Below, one piece after another: positions 51,485 to 61,091 of a stretch of 64,000 nucleotides of DNA (positions are counted from its first letter, which is position 1; each line of letters starts with the position of its first letter). The stretch is from NCBI GenBank assembly GCA_016845145.1, contig JAERTE010000020.1, positions 124,001-188,000 of the forward strand, given 5' to 3'. The notes under the pieces are model-generated. The model was not told the DNA's origin and made no database searches. It saw only the letters and a program-made list of their open reading frames with translations. Made by a program: the position numbers and the translations under genes. The DNA comes from Rhodospirillaceae bacterium. GTDB taxonomy: Bacteria > Pseudomonadota > Alphaproteobacteria > Rhodospirillales > Casp-alpha2.

Positions 51485-52246
51485 ATGAACGGACGCGACA
51501 GCGCGCTCTACATGGAAGGCATTCGTGACGGCAACCCGGAACAGGCCATGACCAAATATACCGGTGCCCGCTACACCCAGCATTCCACCGGTGTGCCCAC
51601 CAACCAGGACGGTTTTATTTCGTTCTTCAAACCGTTTCTTGAACGAAACCCCATCCGTGACATCCGCGTGTTGCGCTCGATTGAAGACGGTCCATATGTG
51701 TTCTGCCACGTATTCCAATCCTTGAATGACGGCGCGGCGGAATGGATCACCATGGACATGTTCGATACCGATGCGGAAGGCCGCATCATCGAACATTGGG
51801 ATGTGATCTGCGCGCCGCAAGCGACACCTTCGGGCAACTCCATGACCGAAAGCCCCAATGACGACGACGCCACCGACCCGGGTGCCACCGAAGCCAACAA
51901 GGCGATCGTCAAGGAGTTTACCAAGCGCGTATTGATCGAAGGCGGGCACGACGAGCTGGCCGATTTCATCGCCCCCGATATCACCGAACGCAGCCCGCGC
52001 GTCGGCGCCGGGCTGGAGGGATGGCAAGCCGCGCTTTCAGCCGGGGCCCTGGGTCGTTACGAAATGCTGTTCAAGCTGATCGGCGAGGGTGACTTGGTTG
52101 TCACCTATTGCCGCGTCCACAAGGAAGGCGCCGATCATGCGGTGTTCGATCTTTACCGGCTTCGGGACGGGCGGATCGCCGAGCACTGGGATGCATCGGA
52201 GGAGATCGGCCCGCGCGACACCTGGAACAATTCCGGCAAGTTTTAA
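51485..52246 (+). CDS. Tandem SnoaL-like (NTF2-fold) protein
   Basis: The 253 residues contain two SnoaL-like domains (about 1-120 and 135-250), each with the pattern QHSTGVPTNQDGF...IRDIRVLRSIEDGPYVFCHV and MDMFDTDAEGRIIEHWDVI (first) or VFDLYRLRDGRIAEHWDASE (second). The EHWD motif ends both. Such proteins are often annotated as ketosteroid isomerase- or nuclear transport factor-like hydrolases of unknown substrate. It begins 20 bases after the dead TRAP gene and may once have belonged to that operon. Confidence 0.85.
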   Translation: MNGRDSALYMEGIRDGNPEQAMTKYTGARYTQHSTGVPTNQDGFISFFKPFLERNPIRDIRVLRSIEDGPYVFCHVFQSLNDGAAEWITMDMFDTDAEGRIIEHWDVICAPQATPSGNSMTESPNDDDATDPGATEANKAIVKEFTKRVLIEGGHDELADFIAPDITERSPRVGAGLEGWQAALSAGALGRYEMLFKLIGEGDLVVTYCRVHKEGADHAVFDLYRLRDGRIAEHWDASEEIGPRDTWNNSGKF

Positions 52247-52267
52247 TCCGCGGCGCTCGCAGTATGC

Positions 52268-55200
52268 CTACGCGGGTTTAGGCTCGCGGAACAAAAGCGA
52301 ATACAGCACCGGCACAACGCCGAGCGTCAGGATCGTGGCAACCAACAAGCCGCCGGCCAGGACAATCGCCAGGTCGTAGAACAACACATCACGGGCGATG
52401 ATGATCGGCGCCAGGCCGGCAACGGTCGTCACTGTGGTCATCAGGATCGGCCGCAGCCGCACCACGCTGGCGGCCAGAATAGCATCGCGGACGGCTTTTC
52501 CTTTTTCGCGCTCTTCGTCGATGCGTTCGATCAAGACGATGGCGTTGTTGATGACGATACCGGCCAGCGACAACATGCCGAGCATCGCCATGAAACCGAA
52601 ATTGGCCCCCGGCGCGGCCAATAATCCAATGGTCACACCGACGATCACCAAGGGAATCACCGTCAGAATAGCCAGCGGGCGGCGCAGGCTGTTGAATTGC
52701 CCGACCAGCACCAAGATCATCAGCGCGAACGCCATGGGCATGAAGGCAAACAACGATTGCTGTGCCGTCGCCGAGCTTTCCAACTCGCCCCCCTTCTCGA
52801 TACGATAGCTGGCAGGTACATCGAGACCGGCGAGGGTTTTTTCCAATTGCTTGTCGAATGCGGCGGCGGTCAGGGTGGTGCTTTTGCCTGAAACGGTCAT
52901 CACACGCTCCAGGTCGCGGCGCTGAATTTGTGCAAACTCGGCGACACCTGAGAAATTCGCGATCCGCAACAACGGCACCGGCGCGCCGCTGCTTGACGCA
53001 ATGTTGAGCGTACGCAACCGATCCATATTGGTGCGGACCAAGTCATCCGAGCGCATGACGACCGGAATGGTAAGGTCGCCCTGGCGATAATCCGTGATTG
53101 CCGTACCCGACAGAATCGCGTTCAGCGCCTGAGCCACATCTTGCGAACTGACGCCAGCCCGCCGCGCGCGGTTTTGGTCCACCTGCACCAGCACCTTGAT
53201 GGTGCGGTTCTCCCAATCGTCGCGCACGTCGACCGTGAAGGGCTCGGCGCGCATGGCGCTTTTCAGTGTTTCGGAAAACCCCGACAGCACCGATGCATCG
53301 GTGCCGACCAGACGGTATTCCACCAAACCGCTCTCCGCCGGCCCCATGGACATGCGCTTCACCTGGGCGCGCAGTTGCGGCAAGTTTTCGAGCGCGAACG
53401 CACGCGCGCGGCGCACCACGCCCGGCACGTCGCCCGGGTTTTTCACATTAACGATGAAATAGGCCCGGTGCGGATCGGCCTCCGGCGGGTCCAACGCCAA
53501 ATAGAACCGTGGACCGCCGCTGGCCACATAGGCGATATGGTTCACCACTTCCGGATTGGTTTCAGTGTTGCGCAACCAGGCCGAAAGCTGAGCGACGCTT
53601 GCTTGCGTCAGGTGTGCGTTGGTGCCGACCTCGTGTTCGAGAATAATTTGGAACTGCGTGCGTTCGGACGCCGGGAAAAATATCTTCGAAACGAACTGAA
53701 AACCCCAGATGCTCGCCGCCATCGCCGCCACCACGCCAAGCAAGAATGGCGCGCGCCAACTGAGTATGCCGCCAAGCAATCCGCGGTAGGCCCGGTTCAG
53801 CGGGCGCTGGCTAAGGTGTGCCTCATCGACCGGTTCACCGGGTTTGAGAAACTTCAGGCACAGCAAGGGTGTCACCGTTAGCGCCAATACCCACGACCCC
53901 AGCAGCGTAATCAAGATCACCAGTGAGATGGCACGGGTGTATTCGCCGGCCGCGCTTTCAGCCAACATCAAAGGCATGAAGGCAAGTATTGTGGTGACGC
54001 TGGAGGTCAGCAGCGGCATGGAGAGTGAGCGGGCCGCCCCCAGCACCGCTGAGCGGCGCTCCTCGCCAAGCGACAAACGGCGCGAGATTTCCTCGGCCAT
54101 GACAATACCGTTATCGACCAAGAGACCGAGTGAGATGATCAGGGTGGCGAGCGACATACGCTCCAACTCGATGCCTGTCTGGCGCATGACCAAGATCGCC
54201 AATAGCATGGTCAACGGCACCATCAGCCCGACGATCACGCCCGTCCTGAGGCCGAGAAACGCGATGACAACGAACAGCACGATGGCCACCGTTTGCATCA
54301 AGTTGATGGTCACGCCCTCGACGGCGGTGGCGATATCATCGGGCTGGAAGGTGATGAACCGCATCTGGTACCCGATGGGCAGGGCATTCTCCAGATGACG
54401 TATCTTGGCCTTGAGATCGCGTCCGAATCGCGCACTGTCGTATTGATCGATCATTGAAACACTGATCACGATCGCGGGCTCACCATTGAAGAAAGCCGGA
54501 CTGCGCGGCGGGTCTTGGTAACCATGGCGGATCGAGGCGAAGTCGCGGATATAAACGACCTGACCTTCAGAATCAGGCAGATCGACGGGAAGATTAGCGA
54601 TGTCTTCGAGGCTCTGGAAGTTGCCGGAGGGCTCGATCACCATGGAGCGTCCGTCGACCTGAATAGCACCGCCGGGAAGAATGATGTTTTGTTGTTTCAA
54701 AGTATCGAGGATACCTGGAACCGACAGGCCCAATTGTGCAATCTGAACGTTATCCACTTCGATGAAGATACGCTGCGGCTCGACACCGAACAGCTCAACC
54801 TTGCGCGTGCCTGCGACGGCATATAGCTCGTTGCGCACCGACCGCGCCGCCTCGCGCATTTCTGCCAGACTAAACCCTTCCGCCGTCATGGCAACGGTGG
54901 CCATGGCGACGGAACCGTAATCGTCATTCACGTAGGGGCCCAGCGTACCTTCCGGCAAATCCTCGGCGAGATCCGACATTTTGTTGCGGAGATCCTGCCA
55001 GATCGGCGCCATATCGGCGTAGCGTTCGTAGACCAAAGCCTTGACCGTAGTCGAACCGGTACGCGCGGTGGCCTCAATATGCTCCACCTCGGGAATTTCG
55101 CGGACCTTTTCCTCGATCTTTCGGGTGATCAGATCTTCGATGCGGTTCGGCGCCATGCCCGGGAACTGCGCCGTCACCACGGCTGTCCGAATGGTGATTT

Positions 55201-55318
55201 TGGGATCTTCGCGCGACGGATGCGAGCCATAGCTGAGCGGCCCGACAATCGCGATCAATAGCGCGATGACCAGCACCAGCCGGTCATTGCCAAGCGCGAA
55301 CCGCGTCAGGATGTCCAC
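52268..55318 (-). CDS. RND-family efflux pump, inner-membrane subunit (AcrB/HAE1-like)
   Basis: The GTG at 55316-55318 gives 1016 residues, typical of RND pumps. Twelve membrane helices are arranged in two halves with large periplasmic loops. Diagnostic stretches are HPSREDPKITIRTAVVTAQF and GLLVDNGIVMAEEISRRL in the first half and GIVINNAIVLIERIDEEREK in the second. The proton-relay pair seen in AcrB TM4 (DD) is represented by the LLVDN Asp. It expels hydrophobic or metal compounds with the adaptor encoded two bases upstream. No outer-membrane channel is present in the window. Confidence 0.92.
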   Translation of the reverse strand: MDILTRFALGNDRLVLVIALLIAIVGPLSYGSHPSREDPKITIRTAVVTAQFPGMAPNRIEDLITRKIEEKVREIPEVEHIEATARTGSTTVKALVYERYADMAPIWQDLRNKMSDLAEDLPEGTLGPYVNDDYGSVAMATVAMTAEGFSLAEMREAARSVRNELYAVAGTRKVELFGVEPQRIFIEVDNVQIAQLGLSVPGILDTLKQQNIILPGGAIQVDGRSMVIEPSGNFQSLEDIANLPVDLPDSEGQVVYIRDFASIRHGYQDPPRSPAFFNGEPAIVISVSMIDQYDSARFGRDLKAKIRHLENALPIGYQMRFITFQPDDIATAVEGVTINLMQTVAIVLFVVIAFLGLRTGVIVGLMVPLTMLLAILVMRQTGIELERMSLATLIISLGLLVDNGIVMAEEISRRLSLGEERRSAVLGAARSLSMPLLTSSVTTILAFMPLMLAESAAGEYTRAISLVILITLLGSWVLALTVTPLLCLKFLKPGEPVDEAHLSQRPLNRAYRGLLGGILSWRAPFLLGVVAAMAASIWGFQFVSKIFFPASERTQFQIILEHEVGTNAHLTQASVAQLSAWLRNTETNPEVVNHIAYVASGGPRFYLALDPPEADPHRAYFIVNVKNPGDVPGVVRRARAFALENLPQLRAQVKRMSMGPAESGLVEYRLVGTDASVLSGFSETLKSAMRAEPFTVDVRDDWENRTIKVLVQVDQNRARRAGVSSQDVAQALNAILSGTAITDYRQGDLTIPVVMRSDDLVRTNMDRLRTLNIASSSGAPVPLLRIANFSGVAEFAQIQRRDLERVMTVSGKSTTLTAAAFDKQLEKTLAGLDVPASYRIEKGGELESSATAQQSLFAFMPMAFALMILVLVGQFNSLRRPLAILTVIPLVIVGVTIGLLAAPGANFGFMAMLGMLSLAGIVINNAIVLIERIDEEREKGKAVRDAILAASVVRLRPILMTTVTTVAGLAPIIIARDVLFYDLAIVLAGGLLVATILTLGVVPVLYSLLFREPKPA

Positions 55319-55319
55319 G

Positions 55320-56441
55320 TTACTGACCCGGCGCCTTGTTCAAAAGACGCACGGCCATGCCATCGGACAGAAATGAGAGCCCCGCAACCGCAATCACGTC
55401 ACCCGCCTTTAAATCGCCGTCCACCTCGAGCAAGTTGTCGCGAATATTGAGAATCGACACCTTGCGTTTTTGCACGATGCCGCTGCCGGCATCGAAGGTG
55501 TAGACGAAACCCTTCCTGGCGGTGGCATCCGGCAATACCGCCGCGGTCGGCAACAGGAAAGCGCGGCCCGTGGCTTGGGTTTCAAACCGAAAGGTGATTT
55601 CGGCGGACATACCGGGACGAATACCGGGCACTTGAGTGTCGAGTTTTGCCACCACCTGGAAAGCATTTGCCGCGGTGGCCTGCGAGCCGATCTCGGCGAT
55701 GGTGCCTTGCGTTGACTTGTCCGACACCCCGGGCGTCTCGCCGGTAGAGGTAAACCGCACGTCCACCGGATCGCCCACGGAAAGCGATTCGATTAAGGTT
55801 TCCGGCACGCTTGCGACGACCTCTTGGTCGCCTTCCGAATGCAATTGCAGAATTTGTTGGCCGGCGGAAACTTCGGTAAACACCTCAACATACTTGGCAC
55901 TGACCCGCCCGCTGAACGGCGCCAGCAAAGTCGTTTTGTTGACGTCGCGTTCGGCAATGGAAACCTTGGACCGTGCGATCTCGACTTGGCTGCGCGCGCT
56001 CTCTAACGTCGCAAGCGCGCTGTCGAATGCGGTTTTGGTGGCGTATCCTTTATCGAACAGTTCCTTTTGCTGTGCGTATTTCTTCTCGGCATCGCGGCGT
56101 TGCGCCTGTGCGCTTTGCAGCTCGCCCTGCGATGTTTCACGTTGCAAGGTATAGCGTTCACGGTCCAACTGCCCAACGGCCTGGCCACGAGTCACTTGGT
56201 CGCCGATACCGAACGGCAATTTCGTAACCTGGCCGGCGATCTCGAAGGCGATCTCGGTGGTGGTGCCGGCCTGGACCACGCCGGCAATCCGCCGCAACTG
56301 ATCGGACGCGCGCTCCGAAACCGTCATGTGCTTGATGGCACGTACGGGAAGCGGTTGGTCTTTTGTTTCCTGGTCGCAGCCGACCAATAAAAGAGGCGAA
56401 ATTCCTGCGATCGCCAGGATTACTGCCACAGGCCGTTTCAT
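55320..56441 (-). CDS. RND efflux adaptor (membrane fusion lipoprotein)
   Basis: The 373 residues begin with a lipoprotein signal (lipobox LLVGC, C22). They then show a lipoyl-like and coiled-coil hairpin region (about 60-160, with LDRERYTLQRETSQGELQSA and LESARSQVEIARSKVSIAER) and a beta-barrel domain with VRFTSTGETPGVSDKSTQG. It links the inner-membrane pump to an outer-membrane channel in the periplasm. It is the upstream gene of the pair; the RND gene starts one base after its stop. Confidence 0.92.
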   Translation of the reverse strand: MKRPVAVILAIAGISPLLLVGCDQETKDQPLPVRAIKHMTVSERASDQLRRIAGVVQAGTTTEIAFEIAGQVTKLPFGIGDQVTRGQAVGQLDRERYTLQRETSQGELQSAQAQRRDAEKKYAQQKELFDKGYATKTAFDSALATLESARSQVEIARSKVSIAERDVNKTTLLAPFSGRVSAKYVEVFTEVSAGQQILQLHSEGDQEVVASVPETLIESLSVGDPVDVRFTSTGETPGVSDKSTQGTIAEIGSQATAANAFQVVAKLDTQVPGIRPGMSAEITFRFETQATGRAFLLPTAAVLPDATARKGFVYTFDAGSGIVQKRKVSILNIRDNLLEVDGDLKAGDVIAVAGLSFLSDGMAVRLLNKAPGQ

Positions 56442-56492
56442 GCAATTAGCGTAGCACCCGGTCGGCGCCGGCGAAAAGTGCTTTGTCGAGGC

Positions 56493-57296
56493 CTAGGCGG
56501 TCGGCACCGCGCACTTCATTTCGATAACGACGCGGCGGTTGTTCTGATTATCGGCGCCGTCGAGGGTGTGGACTTCAAGCCTGCGTTCACCCCAACCGCG
56601 CACAGTGCCAATGGCCAGGCCCGACGCCTTCAGTTTCGCCGCCACATAGTCCGCGCGCTTTTGCGATAGCCGCAGATTGCTTTCGTCGTTGCCCAGCGTA
56701 TCAGAAAAGCCCGATACGTTGGCGCGGCATTGCGGCTCACCGGCGCGTTCCTTCAGTCCCGGCACCACCTTGGTCACCTGAGCGTCGATTTGCGGCCCGC
56801 GCGCTTTGCCGAGCCCGAAATACACGGTTTTCGCCAGCGGCCCGAATACCATCGGTGGCGCCATGGACGCTTTCGGCATCGCCGTCTTGGCCTCGAGCGT
56901 GGCGGATTGCTTGCTCAATTGGGTGATGCGCTCAACGATCATGTTTTGTTTTTCGAAGATCGCGCTGACGGCCTGCTTCAATTCCGATACCACGGAAAGC
57001 ACTTCCGCACCGAGGGCCCCCTCTGCACCCGCCGGGCTGGCGCCCATCTGTTTCAAACCGGCCGAGACCTCGGCATTTAGCGTCTTGATCTCTTCAATGG
57101 CAGCGGTTTTGGAGGCGCGGATTTCATCAAGCGTCTCTGTCTTCAGTTCGATGATCACCGCTTGGGTCTGATCGTTTCGAGTCTGGATTTCCGTGCGCAA
57201 ATGGTCCCAGCCGTAGTATCCGGCGGCCAGCAGCCCTCCGAGCACAACGACGCCTGAGAGTGCCGACATTAATGCAGGATTGGTTCCCTCACTCAT
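56493..57296 (-). CDS. OmpA-family C-terminal domain protein with membrane anchor and coiled coil
   Basis: This 267-residue protein has one membrane helix (VVVLGGLLAAGYYGWDHL, about 16-33), a long helical region (about 35-135) likely to be coiled coil, and an OmpA-like peptidoglycan-binding domain (about 150-265) with VSGFSDTLGNDESNLRLSQK, RADYVAAKLKASG and NQNNRRVVIEMKC. Unlike MotB the N-terminal helix lacks the Asp of a proton channel. It probably tethers the membrane to the cell wall. The single gene lies between the efflux pair and a His-rich protein gene. Confidence 0.88.
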   Translation of the reverse strand: MSEGTNPALMSALSGVVVLGGLLAAGYYGWDHLRTEIQTRNDQTQAVIIELKTETLDEIRASKTAAIEEIKTLNAEVSAGLKQMGASPAGAEGALGAEVLSVVSELKQAVSAIFEKQNMIVERITQLSKQSATLEAKTAMPKASMAPPMVFGPLAKTVYFGLGKARGPQIDAQVTKVVPGLKERAGEPQCRANVSGFSDTLGNDESNLRLSQKRADYVAAKLKASGLAIGTVRGWGERRLEVHTLDGADNQNNRRVVIEMKCAVPTA

Positions 57297-57501
57297 GAAC
57301 TGAACTCCGTTTCCGACTCACATGGATTCCATTGTAGCGTTTGATCGCATAGTGGCGCATGAACGTTAAGATTTGGTTGTTCGTCTAAAGACACCAAGAG
57401 AAACAAATATAATGAAACACATTCGATTTTTGCGATATAAACAAAGCCAACGGTGAAAGCCGGTTTTTGCGCATCTGAATTATTTCTTGGGGAGAAAGAA
57501 G

Positions 57502-57930
57502 ATGCATCGATTTACGTTTTTCGCGGTGTGCGCACTGCTTTTGACCTTGGGGCAAGGCTCCGCCATAGCACAGTCTCACGGACAACACGGGCATCACGGC
57601 AAGGCCGTCATGCTGCCTGCCGGGGCAAACGCGCCAGGTGTGGAAATCACCGTCACCAAGGATGCCGTTGGCGGATGGAACCTCCATATTGACGTCCGCA
57701 ATTTCCGTTTTGCGCCGGAACACGCAAGCGCCGCACATGTCCCTGGCGAAGGCCATGGGCATCTCTATGTGAACGGTAAGAAAATTGCGCGGTTGTACGG
57801 CCCTTGGTTCCATATCGGGAAACTTCCAGCCGGCGGCGCCGACGTCCGCGTTACGCTGAACACCAATGATCATCGCGATATGATGGTCGGCGGCAAACCC
57901 GTTCAGGCGATGCTTAAGGTCGGCGGCTAA
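57502..57930 (+). CDS. His-rich periplasmic protein
   Basis: The ATG at 57502, with GGGGAGAAAGAAG ahead, gives 142 residues; a TTG at 57487 is less likely. A signal peptide (FTFFAVCALLLTLGQGSAIA) is followed by a His cluster (SHGQHGHHGKA) and a conserved-looking core: LHIDVRNFRFAPEHASAAHV, EGHGHLYVNGKKIARLYGPW, HIGKLPAGGADVRVTLNTND. This pattern recurs in small metal-associated periplasmic proteins; copper or zinc binding is plausible. No named family is certain. The leader of 205 bases is AT-rich. Confidence 0.78.
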   Translation: MHRFTFFAVCALLLTLGQGSAIAQSHGQHGHHGKAVMLPAGANAPGVEITVTKDAVGGWNLHIDVRNFRFAPEHASAAHVPGEGHGHLYVNGKKIARLYGPWFHIGKLPAGGADVRVTLNTNDHRDMMVGGKPVQAMLKVGG

Positions 57931-57954
57931 AACAGCCCGGCATCAAATCCACCA

Positions 57955-58395
57955 TTAAATCCGGCAGTCAACCTCGCCATCCAGTTGCCGCGCTGCCTGT
58001 CGGGCAAAACGCAACAGCTGATGACGGCGGCGATTGCCGTTCACCGGGCGTTCATCCGCGGCTCGGTGCAGCGCGGCCCCAAAACCGTCGGCGATCAGCA
58101 CGCCTTGATCCGCCGGCAGTAGCGCCAGTGGAAATGCCGCGTCGACCGCAAAATAGAAGAAATCGGCATGCGGCAGATAATCCGGCCATTTGCCGTCGGC
58201 CTGGAAATCCGCCGCCGAGGATTTGATCTCGACGATGGTAAATCGCCCGTCCCGGTCAAGCCCGGCGACATCGGCGCGGCGCCGGGAGGCGAGCTTGAAC
58301 TCGCGCAACGGCGAAATACCGCCAGCGCTCAAAAAGCGGCACACCCCCCGCGTCAGGGTTTGGGTAATTTCAGGGCGGGAAACGTCGAGCGGCAA
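57955..58395 (-). CDS. mmcB: MmcB-family DNA repair protein
   Basis: This 146-residue protein has the MmcB core, an endonuclease-like fold: VCRFLSAGGISPLREFKLAS, RRADVAGLDRDGRFTIVEIK with SSAADFQADGKWPDYLPHAD, and FYFAVDAAFPLALLPADQGV. The Asp in ADVAGL and the ExK in VEIKSS are the nuclease-type catalytic residues. In Caulobacter MmcB acts in mutagenic repair within the SOS regulon. A LexA box was not identified upstream. Confidence 0.9.
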   Translation of the reverse strand: MPLDVSRPEITQTLTRGVCRFLSAGGISPLREFKLASRRRADVAGLDRDGRFTIVEIKSSAADFQADGKWPDYLPHADFFYFAVDAAFPLALLPADQGVLIADGFGAALHRAADERPVNGNRRRHQLLRFARQAARQLDGEVDCRI

Positions 58396-58469
58396 GGCAG
58401 CAGCCTCATTTGTTCATATTATGTTCTTATCGTGGCGCTGCCACAGGGTCAAGCGCTTGCGAAAAACAC

Positions 58470-59159
58470 TCACGCGGACAATTGTGGAATGTAAATTCGA
58501 GAATAGCCTTCGCGCACGACTTGCGATATTTGCTCGGCGCGGCGCTCCACATGTTCCGTCACCAAAGCCTGAGCCCGTGCGGCGTCGCGCGCGCTGATGG
58601 CCTCTAATATGTCCATATGCTGACCAAACGTCACTTGGCGGCGGTTTTCCATATCGATCCAGCGGATAAAACGGATGCGCGCCTGGATACTTTCCAACAT
58701 GCGAACCAATTCCGCGTTGCCCGATAGGCGGGCGACGCCTAAGTGAAACGTCTCATCGAAATCCACCAAGTCTTCGATCTCATGATGGGCCTTACCCGGG
58801 CGCACCTGCTCGAGCATCTCGCGCAACGCAGCGATACTTGCTTCTTCCGCGCGTTGACAAGCCAGCCGAACGGCTTCGCGCTCGACCGCCAATCGCGCCT
58901 CGTAAAGATCGAAGATCGACTGCGGCTGCAGCGGTCGGCAGAAAAACCCCTTGCCCGAGCGGTAAACCAGCAAGCCCTCGGCGACCAGGCGATTGAGCGC
59001 TTCGCGCAACGGTGTGCGGCTGGCGCCGAGGCGCTCGGACAGCTCACTTTCGTTGATCCGCTCATCGGGTTTGAAGGCGAAACTGACCGCCATAGATTTC
59101 AGCTCGCCATACAAGCGCTGGACGTTGCCGGCAGACGTGGATTTGGGCTTGGTCACCAT
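58470..59159 (-). CDS. GntR-family (FadR-type, FCD domain) regulator
   Basis: The ATG at 59157-59159 gives 229 residues, typical of the FadR subfamily. The winged helix is at about residues 13-75 (ERINESELSERLGASRTPLR, EALNRLVAEGLLVYRSGKGF). The FCD domain (about 85-210) has the metal/ligand His motif DFDETFHLGVARLSGNAELV. It is divergent from the thiamine-diphosphate enzyme gene. The palindrome at 59218-59229 between them is the probable operator, making this the local repressor controlled by a substrate of that enzyme. Confidence 0.9.
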   Translation of the reverse strand: MVTKPKSTSAGNVQRLYGELKSMAVSFAFKPDERINESELSERLGASRTPLREALNRLVAEGLLVYRSGKGFFCRPLQPQSIFDLYEARLAVEREAVRLACQRAEEASIAALREMLEQVRPGKAHHEIEDLVDFDETFHLGVARLSGNAELVRMLESIQARIRFIRWIDMENRRQVTFGQHMDILEAISARDAARAQALVTEHVERRAEQISQVVREGYSRIYIPQLSA

Positions 59160-59217
59160 AGCACTCAAACTTTCTATCGGTTTCACGCGCAAAAAGATTA
59201 TTGACGCTGCGTTCCGA

Positions 59218-59229
59218 TCTGTATACAGA
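59218..59229. promoter_or_regulatory. Palindromic operator for the GntR regulator
   Basis: TCTGTATACAGA is a perfect 12-base palindrome and fits the GntR/FadR-type core TNGTATACNA. It lies about 60 bases from both divergent start codons. A -35-like TTGACG at 59201-59206 and a -10-like TATACA at 59222-59227 (15-base spacing, short) would place it over the promoter of the thiamine-diphosphate enzyme gene. Confidence 0.7.
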
Positions 59230-59286
59230 CTGGCGTACAAACAGTCAAACCGAAGGTGCGTAACGCGCCGAAAAGGAGATACCGTC

Positions 59287-60993
59287 GTGTCGGACAACAA
59301 AGCGGACAATCAAATGAACGGCGCCGAAGCCATGGTGCGTATGTTGGAATCACACGGCGTGCGCCATATTTTCGGCCTGTGCGGCGATACCACCTTGCCC
59401 TTCTACGACGCGCTCTACCGCCTGGATCACAAAATCGAACATATCCTGACCCGTGACGAACGCTCGGCCGCCTACATGGCGGATGGCTACGCGCGGGTGA
59501 CCAAAAAGGTCGGTGTCTGCGAGGGCCCGTCGGGCGGCGGCGCCACGTATATCCTGCCGGGACTGGTGGAGGCAGGAGAATCGTCCGTGCCGATTTTGGC
59601 CATCACGTCGGATGTCGGCGTCGCGTCGCGCGGCCACTACCCCCTAACGGAACTCGACCAGGAAGGTCTGATGCGCCCGCTGACCAAATGGAACGCGGTG
59701 ATCCCGAAATCCGACATGCTGCCCGATATGGTGCGCACCGCATTTCGCAAAATGACCACCGGGCGGCCCGGCTCGGCACACCTGGGGCTGCCCATTGACG
59801 TGCAGCGCGACCCCGTCAATCCCGACCAGATCTGGGCTGATTCGCGCCACGAAACCTATCCGGCCTATCCCATGGGCCCCGACGAGACCGAGATTGACGC
59901 CGCACTGGAGTCCATTTTGTCGGCCAAGTTTCCGATCATCGTTTGCGGCGGCGGCATTATCCTGGCCGGTGGCGAGGGTGAATTTCAAACCTTCGTCGAA
60001 AGCCTTGATATCGCAGTCGCAACCACGGTCTCGGGGCAGGGAAGCCTGGCCGAAACCCATCCCAACTGCGTCGGCGTGGTCGGCTCCAACGGCGGCGTGC
60101 CGGTCACGCGGGAGTTCCTCGAGCAGGCTGACCTGGTGGTGTTCATCGGCTGCCGCGCCGGATCGGTGACGACCGAGCGCTGGCGGGTGCCGTCGAAATC
60201 GACGCGCATCGTACACATCGATTCCGATGCGGAAGTGATCTCCGCTTCTTATTCGACAGAGGTCGGTGTCGCCTCGGATGCACGCCTGGCGCTTGCAGCC
60301 CTCAACCGGCAGCTGGCGCTTCGCGAAGAACAGCCAACCGGCTTTGGTGGGGCGGCTGCCGTTGCCATCACAAAGGAAAAAAAGTGGGCCGCGTTCCGGC
60401 CCCTGGCGGAAAGCTCGGACCGCCCGATCAAGCCTGAACGCACCATCGCTGCGCTCCGTACCGTGCTCGATGACGACGCCATTATCGTTGCCGATCCGGG
60501 CACGCCGTGCCCCTACGTGTCCGCGTTCTACGAATTGCGCACAACCGGGCGCACGCTGTTTTCCAACCGCGCGCACGGTGCCTTGGGCTATTCCATGTCG
60601 GCCGCCATGGGCGCCTACACGGGGCGGCCCGACAAAAAGGTCGTGGCGCTGATGGGAGACGGCAGCTTCGGCTTCACCTGCGGTGAGCTGGAAACCGTGG
60701 TGCGTAAAAACATGCCGATCACGTTTATCGTGTTTTCCAATTCGGTCTATGGCTGGATCAAGGCCGGCCAACGCGCCGGTTTCGGCGAGCGCTTCTACTC
60801 CGTCGACTTCAACCGCTCTGACCATGCCGCCATCGCCAGCGCCTTTGGCGTCAAATCGTGGAAGGTGGAAGCCCCCGAGCAATTGCAGTCCGTCCTCAAG
60901 CAAGCCGTTGAGCACGACGGCCCAACGCTGGTCGATGTCATCAGTCAGCCGCTGGATGAGGCCGCGGCGCCGGTGAGTGAGTGGATCGCGTAA
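59287..60993 (+). CDS. Thiamine diphosphate-dependent enzyme of the acetolactate synthase-like family
   Basis: The GTG at 59287, with AAGGAG eight bases ahead, gives 568 residues. The N-terminal PYR domain has the catalytic Glu in TRDERSAAYMADGYARV; the central domain binds FAD or nucleotide in true acetolactate synthases; the C-terminal PP domain has the Mg/ThDP motif GDGSFGFTCGELET...FSNSVYG. The GxGG loop GPSGGGATYILPGLVEA is atypical. Substrate is open: glyoxylate carboligase, sulfoacetaldehyde acetyltransferase or acetolactate synthase-like reactions are candidates. It is controlled by the divergent GntR gene. Confidence 0.88.
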   Translation: MSDNKADNQMNGAEAMVRMLESHGVRHIFGLCGDTTLPFYDALYRLDHKIEHILTRDERSAAYMADGYARVTKKVGVCEGPSGGGATYILPGLVEAGESSVPILAITSDVGVASRGHYPLTELDQEGLMRPLTKWNAVIPKSDMLPDMVRTAFRKMTTGRPGSAHLGLPIDVQRDPVNPDQIWADSRHETYPAYPMGPDETEIDAALESILSAKFPIIVCGGGIILAGGEGEFQTFVESLDIAVATTVSGQGSLAETHPNCVGVVGSNGGVPVTREFLEQADLVVFIGCRAGSVTTERWRVPSKSTRIVHIDSDAEVISASYSTEVGVASDARLALAALNRQLALREEQPTGFGGAAAVAITKEKKWAAFRPLAESSDRPIKPERTIAALRTVLDDDAIIVADPGTPCPYVSAFYELRTTGRTLFSNRAHGALGYSMSAAMGAYTGRPDKKVVALMGDGSFGFTCGELETVVRKNMPITFIVFSNSVYGWIKAGQRAGFGERFYSVDFNRSDHAAIASAFGVKSWKVEAPEQLQSVLKQAVEHDGPTLVDVISQPLDEAAAPVSEWIA

Positions 60994-61091
60994 CCGCAAT
61001 TTGCACACCTCGCCACTTGATCGGCATCAATGATCCGGGATCAGGCCTTCCCTTATAGTGGCGTGTTTTTTTGAAACGCACGGGGGAGAGC

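Noticed and set aside
53141..53881. Plus-strand frame opposite the RND pump
   Set aside because: Shadow; no start signal or family similarity.
59644..61008. 454-residue minus frame opposite the thiamine diphosphate enzyme
   Set aside because: A shadow, rich in His, Arg and Gly as expected from the complement of a GC-rich gene.
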